Part shown: one piece after another, positions 1-8,117 of the stretch
Layout: each line of letters opens with the position of its first letter
Numbering within the stretch: the stretch's first letter is position 1
Assembly: GCA_030066595.1 (NCBI GenBank)
Contig: JASJBI010000060.1
Location: 1-64,000, forward strand
Origin: Alphaproteobacteria bacterium
GTDB lineage: Bacteria > Pseudomonadota > Alphaproteobacteria > JAJFFI01
DNA length: 64,000 nucleotides
Direction of reading: 5' to 3'
Position numbers and translations under genes: made by a program
The notes under the pieces: model-generated
What the model saw: only the letters and a program-made list of their open reading frames with translations
Database searches by the model: none
What the model was told of the DNA's origin: nothing

Positions 1-363
1 TTCATCGACCGCTTCAAGCCCGCGCGCGAGCAATGCTGGATCGCCGAGCGGGACGGCGAGATCGTCGGCTCGGTGATGTTGGTCGAGAAATCCAAGACCG
101 TGGCCAAGCTGCGCCTGCTGCTGGTCGAGCCCAAGGCGCGCGGCCTCGGCATCGGCCGGTGCCTGGTGGAGGAGTGCATCCGCTTTGCCCGGCGCGCCGG
201 CTATCGCAAGATCACGCTCTGGACCAACGACGTACTGGTCGCCGCCCGGCGCCTTTACGAGACGGCCGGGTTCATCCTGGTCAAGGAGGAGCCGCATAAG
301 AGCTTCGGCGTCGAGCTGGTCGGCGAGACCTGGGAGCTGCCGCTCGGTCCGCGGCCGAGCTAG
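1..363 (+). CDS. GNAT N-acetyltransferase domain, 5'-truncated
   Basis: Open from the first base of the window, so the N-terminus is missing; 120 residues remain. The visible part holds the acetyl-CoA-binding core of a GNAT acetyltransferase: a beta-strand ending in KLRLLLVEP followed by the pyrophosphate-binding loop [14 protein letters not shown], then the KITLWTN strand and the RRLYETAGF helix. This run closely resembles the C-terminal half of the bifunctional MarR-type HTH/GNAT proteins common in Proteobacteria, so the missing part may carry a winged helix; that is inference. Substrate cannot be told. It is followed by a convergent MBL-fold gene 37 bp away. Confidence 0.85.
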   Translation, partial: FIDRFKPAREQCWIAERDGEIVGSVMLVEKSKTVAKLRLLLVEPKARGLGIGRCLVEECIRFARRAGYRKITLWTNDVLVAARRLYETAGFILVKEEPHKSFGVELVGETWELPLGPRPS

Positions 364-400
364 CCTATCGCCCAAAAGGACCGCTCCGGGCCGCGGTCCC

Positions 401-1057
401 TTACATCACCGCCCGGTCGCCCACGAAGGGGTTGGTCTGGCGCTCCTGGCCGAAGGTCGAGGGGGGCCCATGGCCGGGGATGAAGGTCACGTCGTCGCCG
501 AGCGGCCAGAGCTTGTTGCGGATCGAGCTGATCAGGCTGGCGTGATCGCCGCGGGGAAAGTCGGTGCGCCCGATCGAGCCCTGGAACAACACGTCGCCCA
601 CCTGCGCCAGGCGCGAGGGCTCGTGGAAGAACACCACATGGCCGGGCGTGTGCCCGGGACAGTGGATCACCGCCATCTCGACCTCGCCGAACTGCACCGT
701 GTCGCCGTCCTCGAGCCAGCGGTCGGGAGTGAACACCTGCGCGCCCGGCAGGCCGAATTGCGCCCCCTGCTCGGCCAGCGCGTCGATCCAGAACTTGTCC
801 TCGATCTGCGGCCCCTCGATGGGCAGGCCGAGCTGTTGCGCCAGCTCCGCCGTGCCGCCGGCATGGTCGATATGCCCATGGGTCAAGAGGATCTTCTCAA
901 GCTCGACCTGGTATTGCTTCATCGTCTCCAAGAGCCGCGGGACCTCGCCGCCCGGGTCTACGAAGACGCCCCGCATGGTGCGCGTGCACCACATGAGCGT
1001 GCAGTTCTGCTGAAAGGGCGTCACCGGGATGATGACGGCGTTGAGGGGACGATCCAT
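401..1057 (-). CDS. MBL-fold metallo-hydrolase (glyoxalase II/YcbL-like)
   Basis: A 218-residue single-domain metallo-beta-lactamase-fold hydrolase. The zinc-binding motif THGHIDHAGG is near residue 60, followed by CPGHTPGH (third metal His region), GDVLFQGSIGRTD (bridging Asp) and a C-terminal IPGHGP histidine. This order and spacing match the small glyoxalase II-like/YcbL group, which hydrolyse thioesters such as S-lactoylglutathione. The protein lacks the C-terminal helical domain of full-length GloB, so the exact substrate is uncertain. It is cytoplasmic, with no signal peptide. The ATG start gives a typical length for the group. Confidence 0.88.
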   Translation of the reverse strand: MDRPLNAVIIPVTPFQQNCTLMWCTRTMRGVFVDPGGEVPRLLETMKQYQVELEKILLTHGHIDHAGGTAELAQQLGLPIEGPQIEDKFWIDALAEQGAQFGLPGAQVFTPDRWLEDGDTVQFGEVEMAVIHCPGHTPGHVVFFHEPSRLAQVGDVLFQGSIGRTDFPRGDHASLISSIRNKLWPLGDDVTFIPGHGPPSTFGQERQTNPFVGDRAVM

Positions 1058-1250
1058 GATCGTGGGCAGGAGTCTAGCTACTGAGCCGCAGAGCGCGCGG
1101 CGCGGGGTTTGATTGAGCCCGGGTGCAATAGCAGAGCTTCTCCACTTTCACCAGTCCACGGATCTTTTTCCTGGTGTGAACAGCGTCCCCGGAATCTGCG
1201 GTAGCTTTGGCCACCTTCAGGCGATCCGATGTCGGGAGACAAGAGCTTGA

Positions 1251-2375
1251 CTACTTGGTGACTTCGGCGCGGGCCGATTCGAACTCGATCTTCGGGAAGA
1301 GAACGATCGTGCCCAGAAGCATTGACTTGGCTTCGCGCACGGTTTCGGGAACCTCGAGCAGGCGAGCCTCTCTTCTTCCGTCCGAGAATAACTCAACGAA
1401 ACGGTCCTCAGTGGTGGAATAGATGATCGTTCCTGTCTCCAGGCGGTCATGTCGGACCATTCCCTCCGCGCGTCCGGACGAACCGCCCGCATAGGTCGCT
1501 GCGCGATAAATCTGAAACGCGCGAAGGTGCCGGAGGTCGATGAGTGTTCCGTCACTGTTGCCGACTCGGACATAGGGTCCCTGTGTCTTTGTCGCCGGGA
1601 GCCAGTGGACGCTTGCCCTGTGCATACCGAATTCGTCTTCCCTGAACCAAGCGTCTACGCGCGCACCGCTTGGTCCGCGAACGACGATCCAATATCTCTG
1701 GAGATAGGCGGAGGTGCGGCGCGGATAGGGCCGAAGGATGACCTCGAACGTCCAACCTGGGTCGGGCAAGGGGATAGGGGGCCAAGTGTGCCAGGGAATC
1801 GCAACGTCGTCCGGCGGCCAGGAGTCCTCTCTCACGAACTCCCACTGTTTGAGCCTGTAGCGGATGCGGCCGAAGTACCGCCAATCGGTTCTGCGTGGCA
1901 GTTGTTCCTCTTTGCATCGCAGCGCGTCTGCGATCGCCTCGGTCGGTTTCTGGGAATCCTCCAGACAAGCGGCAGCTAGATTTACCCAGGTGATTCCATC
2001 TCTGTTCTCGAGAGCAAGAAAGGGCCCCTGCCCATCACGAACCGGCAACCAGTGAAAAACCATGGGCGGTTCTCCCCCGTCGCCGACCATCAGATCCGAT
2101 TCGAGGCTTCGTCCATCCGGCAACTCGATCCGCATGGCCCATTCAATGCTGGAATCAAGGGAACCGAACGTGACACGGCTGTCCTTGCGGTAGAGGGTCA
2201 GACGACCTTGTTCGTCCGGCAGGTCGAACGTCACGTGGCCCCAAGGTTCAACGGAAAAGACCTCGAACACCGAAACGCCAAGCAAGACCTTTGGAATCAG
2301 CAGAATGGCCAACAGCCCGACGCAGCCTCGAAAGGCAAGCCGGTCCCAGTCAAGTCCACTACGCCGCGTTGCCAC
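1251..2375 (-). CDS. hypothetical membrane-anchored protein with internal duplication
   Basis: A 374-residue protein that I do not recognise. A GTG start at 2375 is preceded by AAGGGG at Shine-Dalgarno distance. Residues about 14-40 form one hydrophobic segment (signal anchor or uncleaved signal), leaving the rest probably periplasmic. Two similar stretches stand out: near residue 107 (VFHWLPVRDGQGPFLAL) and near residue 258 (VHWLPATKTQGPYVRV), each followed by a short acidic-aromatic segment. This suggests two copies of one beta-rich domain. Base composition is visibly less G+C-rich than the neighbours, and codon use includes many A/T-ending codons, consistent with later acquisition. No catalytic motif is evident. 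Confidence 0.6.
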   Translation of the reverse strand: MATRRSGLDWDRLAFRGCVGLLAILLIPKVLLGVSVFEVFSVEPWGHVTFDLPDEQGRLTLYRKDSRVTFGSLDSSIEWAMRIELPDGRSLESDLMVGDGGEPPMVFHWLPVRDGQGPFLALENRDGITWVNLAAACLEDSQKPTEAIADALRCKEEQLPRRTDWRYFGRIRYRLKQWEFVREDSWPPDDVAIPWHTWPPIPLPDPGWTFEVILRPYPRRTSAYLQRYWIVVRGPSGARVDAWFREDEFGMHRASVHWLPATKTQGPYVRVGNSDGTLIDLRHLRAFQIYRAATYAGGSSGRAEGMVRHDRLETGTIIYSTTEDRFVELFSDGRREARLLEVPETVREAKSMLLGTIVLFPKIEFESARAEVTK

Positions 2376-2460
2376 TCAATGCCCCTTGTCACCAGCCGAC
2401 AACTTTGTCGAGAGTTCTTGTTGATATCTACGCCAAATGAGGCGCAAATTTGACGGCTTG

Positions 2461-2484
2461 GTTGCCCGGTGAAAACCGGACAAC
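2461..2484 (-). terminator. stem-loop after the DUF427 gene
   Basis: A near-perfect 10-bp stem (arms GTTGCCCGGT and ACCGGACAAC, one C-A mismatch) closes a GAAA tetraloop. It lies 73 bp beyond the stop of the DUF427 gene on the minus strand and upstream of the hypothetical gene on the same strand. The downstream T-run is weak, so this may be a terminator or simply an mRNA 3'-end stabilising hairpin. Confidence 0.45.
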
Positions 2485-2556
2485 CTTCAGTTGGCTAGTT
2501 AGGGACTGGCGGGACTCGACGACGTCCGCGACGATAAATCTCCTGTCCCCGGATGG

Positions 2557-2922
2557 CTAGCCGCCGCCGTCTTCCACCACCTCGACCCGGTCGCTGTAGA
2601 AGGCCAGGTGGCCCTTGATCGCGGTGACGGCGGGATAGGGCTCCGCATAGGCCCAGACCGCGTTCTCGGCCCTTTGGCCGTCCACGGTCACCGTCCAATA
2701 GCTGGCGTCGCCCTTGTAGGGACAGTAAGTCGCATGGTCCGTGGGCTCGAGCGACGCCATGTCGACATCCGATTGCGGGATGTAGAGCACCGGCGCCAGG
2801 GTCGTCTCGCGCAGCCGCAAGGCGTTGCCCGACCGCGCGATCGTCCGGCCGTTGTAGGTCACGGTGACGGTGCTGTCGCTCGGTTCGATGGTGATCGGAT
2901 GGTCCGGGCCGGGCTCTTTCAT
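2557..2922 (-). CDS. DUF427 domain protein
   Basis: A 121-residue protein covering one complete DUF427 domain. Diagnostic features are the strand VTVTYNGRTIARS, the segment PVLYIPQSDVDM, the TYCPYKGDASYW motif, and the ending AIKGHLAFYSDRVEV. The family is a compact beta-barrel of unknown biochemical role, found as single-domain or duplicated proteins across Proteobacteria and Actinobacteria. No signal peptide is present. The start ATG at 2922 has an AGGAG-like sequence upstream. It is divergent from the potassium channel gene, with 162 bp between the starts. Confidence 0.88.
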   Translation of the reverse strand: MKEPGPDHPITIEPSDSTVTVTYNGRTIARSGNALRLRETTLAPVLYIPQSDVDMASLEPTDHATYCPYKGDASYWTVTVDGQRAENAVWAYAEPYPAVTAIKGHLAFYSDRVEVVEDGGG

Positions 2923-3084
2923 GACAGGGCTCCTCTTGCTCGCGGTTCCTGCCTTCAGATACTCCCGGACCCGGCCCGGTCAAGCCGCACGGGCCGCGCG
3001 CCTGCCGATGCCGTCCGACGTTGTCCCGGAGCGCGACGCACCCTATTCTCCGGCCCCTGGGGACGGCCACAACCACCGATTTTC

Positions 3085-3855
3085 ATGCACCAGCTGCGCG
3101 AGCGCATCCGGGTCCTGTATACGGCCGACACGCCGACGGCCGAGAGCTTTCGCGTGGGCCTCATGGCCTTCGACATCACGGCCATCCTGTTCTTCATCGT
3201 GGTGTCGTTCCTGCCCGACACGACGACGATCCTCGCCATCGACTTCGCCTTGGGACTGTTCTTCCTGGTCGAGTTCCTGGCCCGGTTCTGGATCAGCCGG
3301 CGCAAGTGGCGCTTTGTGTTCCACTTTGGCTCGCTCGCCGACCTGATCGTGATCTTCTCGCTGCTGCTGGCACCCTTCGTCTCCGAAAACTTCGCTTTCC
3401 TGCGCGTCTTGCGCGCGCTGCGCCTGCTGCGTTCCCACCGGGCGATCGAGGAGTTGCGCCAGAAATACGCCTACTTCGCCCGCAACGAGGAAATGCTGCA
3501 CAGCATGGTGAACCTGATCGTGTTCATCTTCGTCTGTACCGCCGTGGTCTACGTCCTGCAGGTCAAGCAAAACCCGGCGATCAACAGCTATGTGGACGCG
3601 CTCTACTTCACCGTCGCCACGCTCACCACGACCGGCTTCGGCGACATTACTCTGGTGGGTGACTACGGCCATTTCCTCGCGGTGCTGATCATGATCTTCG
3701 GCATCTCCCTGTTCGTGCGCCTGGCGCAAACCATGTTTCGGCCCGCCAAGGTGCGCTACGAGTGCCCGGCCTGCGGGCTGGTGCGGCACGATCCCGACGC
3801 GGTCCACTGCAAGCACTGCGGCGAGGTGCTGCATATCGAAACCGAAGGCATTTGA
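3085..3855 (+). CDS. voltage-gated-type potassium channel with C-terminal zinc ribbon
   Basis: A 256-residue six-helix ion channel of the voltage-gated cation superfamily. An S4-like helix carries repeated arginines (RVLRALRLLRSHR), and the pore loop reads TLTTTGFGD, a variant of the potassium filter TVGYGD. The last ~30 residues hold two CxxC knuckles (CPACG and CKHCG), a rubredoxin/zinc-ribbon-like tail in the cytoplasm, which is unusual for a small channel and may sense metal or redox state (inference). I chose the ATG at 3085, because the open frame upstream is arginine-rich, antisense-like sequence and the channel N-terminus (MHQLRERIR) fits the family. Confidence 0.88.
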   Translation: MHQLRERIRVLYTADTPTAESFRVGLMAFDITAILFFIVVSFLPDTTTILAIDFALGLFFLVEFLARFWISRRKWRFVFHFGSLADLIVIFSLLLAPFVSENFAFLRVLRALRLLRSHRAIEELRQKYAYFARNEEMLHSMVNLIVFIFVCTAVVYVLQVKQNPAINSYVDALYFTVATLTTTGFGDITLVGDYGHFLAVLIMIFGISLFVRLAQTMFRPAKVRYECPACGLVRHDPDAVHCKHCGEVLHIETEGI

Positions 3856-3893
3856 GGGGCGACGGCCCAGGGCGCCGCGCATTCTTGAATTTT

Positions 3894-3905
3894 CGTTCCA
3901 GAACG
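3894..3905. promoter_or_regulatory. operator-like inverted repeat upstream of tetR
   Basis: CGTTCCAGAACG is a perfect 5-bp inverted repeat with a 2-bp centre, 28 bp before the start of the TetR gene. Ten of its 12 bases recur at 4637-4648 (CGTTCAAAAACG) upstream of the next gene, so both are candidate binding sites for the TetR protein encoded between them. Confidence 0.45.
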
Positions 3906-3933
3906 CCCATCCTCACGGCCAAGGAGTATCGCG

Positions 3934-4578
3934 ATGGCGCGTCCACGGGAATTCGACCGCGACCAGGTCGTGGATCACGCGATCGAGCTGTTCTGGCGCA
4001 AGGGCTACACAGCCGCCTCGATCCAGGACCTGGTGGCGGCGACCGGCCTGAACCGGGGCAGCCTGTACGCCACATTCGGCGACAAGGCCGGCCTGTTCGC
4101 CGCCGCGGTGGACCGCTACATGGCGGCCGGCAACGTCCAGCGCTTGTTCGACAGTGCGGACGAGCGTCCATTCGTCGCCGTGCTGCGCGACGTGCTGCAA
4201 GGCCTGGTGGACGCGGGCGCCGCCGATCCGCATCGCAAGGGCTGCCTGCTGACCAACACGGTGGTCGAGTTGGGCCCCCACGATCGGGCCGTGGCAGAGA
4301 GCCTTGCCGGACACTTGGCCGAGCTCGAAGCGAGCCTGGCGCGCCGCATTCGGGCAGCGCAGAAGGCCGGCGAGCTCTCGTCCGATCGGCCGCCGCGCGC
4401 GCTCGCCCGGTTCGTCGTCTCGAGCATCCAGGGCCTCCGCGTGATGTCCAAGCTGCGCCCTGAGCGGCGGTACCTCGAGGACATCGCCGGTGAGGTGCTG
4501 GCCCGTTTCGAGCGGCCGGGAGAGGAAGGCCGGTCCGCTGGACCGCGCTTGACGAAGCGCAAGGCTGAACGTAGATAG
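3934..4578 (+). CDS. TetR/AcrR family transcriptional regulator
   Basis: A 214-residue regulator. The N-terminal helix-turn-helix is canonical for the family: REFDRDQVVDHAIELFW, then KGYTAASIQDLVAATGLNRG and the recognition helix ending SLYATFGDK. The rest is the variable ligand-binding/dimerisation half, with a C-terminal segment (RRAAQKAGEL, FVVSSIQGLRVM) like the YxaF/AcrR C-terminal type. It lies directly upstream of the AhpD-like gene, and operator-like sites occur before both, so autoregulation and control of that gene are likely. The inducer is unknown; context suggests an electrophile or peroxide. Confidence 0.9.
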   Translation: MARPREFDRDQVVDHAIELFWRKGYTAASIQDLVAATGLNRGSLYATFGDKAGLFAAAVDRYMAAGNVQRLFDSADERPFVAVLRDVLQGLVDAGAADPHRKGCLLTNTVVELGPHDRAVAESLAGHLAELEASLARRIRAAQKAGELSSDRPPRALARFVVSSIQGLRVMSKLRPERRYLEDIAGEVLARFERPGEEGRSAGPRLTKRKAERR

Positions 4579-4636
4579 GAAACGAGGTGGGCGACGCAAG
4601 GCGGCCGCCGATTTATTTCCTAAATTATGGAATGAT

Positions 4637-4648
4637 CGTTCAAAAACG
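4637..4648. promoter_or_regulatory. second operator-like site before the AhpD-like gene
   Basis: CGTTCAAAAACG, 23 bp before the ATG at 4671, shares 10 of 12 positions with the inverted repeat at 3894-3905. It overlaps a second near-palindrome, GAATGATCGTTC (4630-4641), and sits in an A+T-rich patch suitable for a promoter. Binding by the adjacent TetR protein is inference. Confidence 0.42.
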
Positions 4649-4670
4649 TGTCAAACCGGAGGAGGAAGCG

Positions 4671-5231
4671 ATGAGCCAGTTCGAGATTCACAGCAAGGAC
4701 AGCGCGCCCGAAGGGTCCGTGCCGCTGATGGAGCAGGCGGAAAGCAAGTTCGGCTTCGTTCCGAACCTGTTGGGCGGGTTGGCCGAGGCGCCGGCCGCGC
4801 TCAAGGGTTACATGACGCTCTCCGGGATCCTGGCCGAAAGCTCGCTCAGCCCGGCCGAACAGCAGATCCTGCTGCTGACCACCAGCCGCCAGAACGGCTG
4901 CGAGTACTGCGTCGCGGCGCACACCGGCGGTGCCACCCGGGCCGGCGCGCCGAAAGAGGCGATCGAGGCCATCCGCACCGGCCAGCCGATCCCAGACCCG
5001 CGGCTGCAGGCGCTCTCGAAGTTCTGCGCCACCTTGGTCGAAAAGCGCGGCTGGGCGTCCGAGGCCGACGTGAACGCCTTCCTCGGTGCCGGCTTCAGCA
5101 AGGCGCAAGTGTTCGAGGTGATCCTGGCGATCGGCGTCAAGACCATGAGCAACTACGCCAACCACCTGATCGGCACGCCGCTGGACGAAGCCTTCAAGCC
5201 GCTCGCCTGGACCAAGGACCAGGCGGCCTGA
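4671..5231 (+). CDS. carboxymuconolactone decarboxylase/AhpD-like peroxidase-related protein
   Basis: A 186-residue member of the CMD/AhpD fold. The redox motif GCEYCVAAHT (CxxC followed three residues later by His) near residue 80 is that of AhpD-type alkylhydroperoxidase-related proteins, which act in peroxide reduction or on reactive aldehydes. The start is the ATG at 4671, which has a strong GGAGGAGG Shine-Dalgarno sequence; an upstream in-frame start at 4587 would read through the operator region and is unlikely. It follows the TetR gene by 92 bp and is probably its target. Confidence 0.88.
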   Translation: MSQFEIHSKDSAPEGSVPLMEQAESKFGFVPNLLGGLAEAPAALKGYMTLSGILAESSLSPAEQQILLLTTSRQNGCEYCVAAHTGGATRAGAPKEAIEAIRTGQPIPDPRLQALSKFCATLVEKRGWASEADVNAFLGAGFSKAQVFEVILAIGVKTMSNYANHLIGTPLDEAFKPLAWTKDQAA

Positions 5232-5295
5232 CTGCATCGCTCGTGACGCCAGGGCCGGCTGCCGGGGAGATCCCGCTCGCCGGCTTTGGCGCGCT

Positions 5296-6213
5296 CTAGC
5301 GGCTGCGGCCGAACGAGAGCAGGCGTCTGACCCTGCTAGGGTCCAGTCGGGTCAGGTTGATGCCGGCCAGGATCATGGCGAGCGCCAACAGCGCCGCCGC
5401 CGGCAACGCCTCGCCCAAGAGGGCGACGCCCAAGAGCACCCCGAACACAGGCACCAGATATCCGGACATCGCGACGAAGCTCGCGCCGCAGCGCGCGATC
5501 AGGTGAAAGCGGATCAGATAGGCCAGGCCGGTCGGCACAACGCCCAGATAGAGCACCGCCAGCCAGACGTCCGGATCCGCCACCGCGGTCCACGGCCGGT
5601 CGATCCAGAGGCACGCCGGGACGGCCAGGATCGTTCCGCAGAGCAGCACCCCGGTTGTCACCGAGCCGCTGTCCTGGTCGTGAAGCTTGCGCGCGAGCAC
5701 GCCCGAGATGGCATAGCAGGCGGCCGCGCCGACCACGGCGAGTTGCGCCACGACATTGGCGCCCAGCCCGGCCAGCGCTTGGACGCCCACCACCACGAGC
5801 ACGCCGGCGAAACCCAGGGCCACACCCGCGAGCTTCGGCCCGCTCAGCCGGTCGTCGTGGGTCAGGGCGTGCGACAGGAGCAGTGTGGTCAGCGGACTGG
5901 TCGCCATCAGGATCGCGGCGAGACCGCTGTCGATGGTCTGCTCGGCCCAGCTGATCAGATAGAAGGGCAGGGCCATGTTGAAGAGAGCGATCCACGCCAA
6001 CCGCCACCAACGCCGGAGGCCGCGGGGCAGACGCTGCCCGCGCAGGCCAAGCACCAGCAGGACGACAACGGCGCCGATGACGATGCGGCCGGCGGCGACC
6101 GTGGCCGGCGCCAGCGTCTCGACAGCCAGCTTGATGGCAAGAAAGGACGATCCCCACATCGCCGCCATGAGCGCCAGGAGCGCCAGGTCGGGCGCGGTCG
6201 GCCGGCGGATCAT
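5296..6213 (-). CDS. EamA/DMT-family exporter
   Basis: A 305-residue inner-membrane protein with ten predicted hydrophobic helices arranged as two EamA repeats, typical of the drug/metabolite transporter superfamily (RhaT/YdcZ-like permeases). Conserved features are the N-terminal MAAMWGSSFLAIKLA segment, the LYLGVVPTGLAYLI segment in the second repeat, and the following GASFVAMSGYLVPVFGVLLG helix. Family members export amino acids, purines or other small metabolites; the substrate is not visible from sequence. It ends 65 bp from the AhpD-like gene (convergent) and starts 41 bp after the SLC13 permease gene on the same strand. Confidence 0.88.
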   Translation of the reverse strand: MIRRPTAPDLALLALMAAMWGSSFLAIKLAVETLAPATVAAGRIVIGAVVVLLVLGLRGQRLPRGLRRWWRLAWIALFNMALPFYLISWAEQTIDSGLAAILMATSPLTTLLLSHALTHDDRLSGPKLAGVALGFAGVLVVVGVQALAGLGANVVAQLAVVGAAACYAISGVLARKLHDQDSGSVTTGVLLCGTILAVPACLWIDRPWTAVADPDVWLAVLYLGVVPTGLAYLIRFHLIARCGASFVAMSGYLVPVFGVLLGVALLGEALPAAALLALAMILAGINLTRLDPSRVRRLLSFGRSR

Positions 6214-6253
6214 GGCGCAGCTCGCGCCATGGGCGCTTCCGCCGCTTTGACGC

Positions 6254-8035
6254 TCACAGCGGCCAGATCCAGAGGATCATCGGCGTGCCCACGGCGACGA
6301 TCAGGATCTCCAGCGGCAGTCCCATACGCCAATAGTCGCCGAAGCGATAGCCGGCGGGGCCCATGATCAAGGTGTTGTTTTGGTGTCCAATCGGGGTGAG
6401 AAAGGCGGAGGACGCGCCGATCGCCACCGCCATCAAGAAAGCGTCCGGGTTGACGCCCAAATTCTCCGCCACCCGCACGGCAATGGGCGCCGCCACCACC
6501 GCGGTCGCCGCGTTGTTCATGATGTCGGAGAGCGTCATGGTGACCACCATCAGCAGCACCAGGATCGCGGCCGCGGGCAGCCCCGCCGACAGGTTGTAGA
6601 GTGCATCGGCGATCAGCTGGGTGCCACCCGTCGCCTCGAGCGCGCCACCAATCGGGATCATGGCGCCCAGCAGCACGATGACCGGCCAATCGATGCCGTC
6701 ATAGACGTCGCGCAGCGGCACCAGGTTCATCAGCACCATCACCGTCGCGGCGCAGGCGAGCGCAACCGGCAGCGCCAGCAGGCCGAGCGAGGCGGCCGCG
6801 ATGGCCAGCGCGAAGACGGCGACGCAGACGCCCGCCTGGCCGCGCTTGCCGACCTGCAGGCCCCGCCCGGCGAGCGGCAGACAGCCCAGCCGCGAGACCA
6901 CTTCCGGCAGGTCGATGGCGTTGCCCTGCAGCAGCAACACGTCGCCCGCCTGGATCTCCAGATTGTGGACCCGGTCGCGGAACGGATTGCCCTGGCGGGA
7001 CACGCCCAGCAAATTGACGCCATAGCGGTAGCGCAGGCGGAGGTTCGCGGCGCTGCGGCCCTCGGCGCGCGCGCCGGCCGGAACCGCGACTTCCATGACG
7101 GCGACATCCTCGGACCGCAGCAGGCCCGACTTGGCGCCCTCGACCCCGACATACTCCGCGCCCAGCAGGCTGACCAGCTTGTCGATGTCCTCGGCACCGC
7201 CTTCGACCACCAACAGGTCCCCTTCCCGAATGGTCTCGCGCCGGGCCATGCCCGGCAGACGCTGGCCGCCGCGGATCAGGCCCAGGATGGCGGCGTGGTT
7301 CTCCGCGGCCATGTCGTCCAACTCGCGCACCTTCTTGCCGAGGACGGAGGCGCCCTCCGGAATGCGGGCTTCGGCGATGTAGTCCTCCAGATCGAACAGC
7401 GCCTCGCCGGAGATCTTCTTGAAGCGCTCTTGCGGGATCAGGCGCCAGCCGACAAAGGCGATGAACAACACGCCGGCCACCGCGATCACGCCGCCGACGG
7501 GTGTGAAATCGAACATGGCGAAGGGCGCGCCCGCGGACTCCGCCCGGAAGGCCGCGATGATGATGTTGGGCGGCGTGCCGATCAGCGTGACCAGCCCGCC
7601 CAGGATCGAGGCGAAGGACAATGGCATCAGGACCTGGGCGGCCGACCGCTTGGCCTTGGCCGCCGCCTGGAGTTCGACCGGCATCAGCAGGGCCAGCGCC
7701 CCCACATTGTTCATCACCGCCGAGAGGGCCGCGGCAAGGCCGCCCATGATCCCGATATGCGCGGTGATTCGGCCGCCCAGCGCCGTCACGTGGCGGCCGA
7801 CGATGTCCACCGCGCCGGAGTTGGAGAGCGCGCGGCTGATGATCAGGACCAGGGCCACGGTCACCGTTGCCGGGTGTCCGAAGCCGAGAAAGGCGGCCTC
7901 GACGGGCACCAGGCCGGCGATCAGCGCGATCAGCAGGGCGACGAAGGCGACCAGGTCATAGCGCCAGCGCCCCCAGATGAAGAAGGCCAGCACGCCCGCC
8001 AACAGGACAAGGATCAGGGTCTGGTCTTGGCTCAT
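6254..8035 (-). CDS. SLC13/DASS-type anion permease with two TrkA-C (RCK_C) domains
   Basis: A 593-residue inner-membrane protein of the divalent-anion:Na+ symporter (ArsB/CitT-like) fold. The N-terminal half has the SNSGAVDIVG and NNVGALALLMP hairpin region, and the C-terminal half the matching SDIMNNAATAVVAAPIA motif. Between them, about residues 190-400, lie two soluble TrkA-C domains (one around VRELDDMAAENHA, one around NLRLRYRYGVNLLGV), each binding an unknown ligand in related proteins. Such permeases move sulfate, dicarboxylates or similar anions. The ATG at 8035 is chosen over an upstream start at 8080 because it begins exactly at the usual family N-terminus; no strong ribosome site is seen for either. 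Confidence 0.85.
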   Translation of the reverse strand: MSQDQTLILVLLAGVLAFFIWGRWRYDLVAFVALLIALIAGLVPVEAAFLGFGHPATVTVALVLIISRALSNSGAVDIVGRHVTALGGRITAHIGIMGGLAAALSAVMNNVGALALLMPVELQAAAKAKRSAAQVLMPLSFASILGGLVTLIGTPPNIIIAAFRAESAGAPFAMFDFTPVGGVIAVAGVLFIAFVGWRLIPQERFKKISGEALFDLEDYIAEARIPEGASVLGKKVRELDDMAAENHAAILGLIRGGQRLPGMARRETIREGDLLVVEGGAEDIDKLVSLLGAEYVGVEGAKSGLLRSEDVAVMEVAVPAGARAEGRSAANLRLRYRYGVNLLGVSRQGNPFRDRVHNLEIQAGDVLLLQGNAIDLPEVVSRLGCLPLAGRGLQVGKRGQAGVCVAVFALAIAAASLGLLALPVALACAATVMVLMNLVPLRDVYDGIDWPVIVLLGAMIPIGGALEATGGTQLIADALYNLSAGLPAAAILVLLMVVTMTLSDIMNNAATAVVAAPIAVRVAENLGVNPDAFLMAVAIGASSAFLTPIGHQNNTLIMGPAGYRFGDYWRMGLPLEILIVAVGTPMILWIWPL

Positions 8036-8117
8036 CAGCGGGGCGCGGTTGCGGCGCGGGGCGGGGGCGAACCATAGCACCGCCGATGCGCCGGGAAAAC
8101 GCGTGCGGCGGTTCGGG

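Noticed and set aside
1058..1250. gene or RNA between the MBL gene and the orphan
   Set aside because: No stable frame with a ribosome site and no structured-RNA signature; treated as plain intergenic sequence.
2608..3084. N-terminal extension of the potassium channel gene
   Set aside because: The upstream part of the open frame is antisense to DUF427 and the divergent promoter, and has no channel features; the ATG at 3085 fits.
5232..5295. terminator hairpin between the AhpD-like and DMT genes
   Set aside because: GCCGGC occurs twice but the intervening sequence does not give a convincing stem and there is no T-run.
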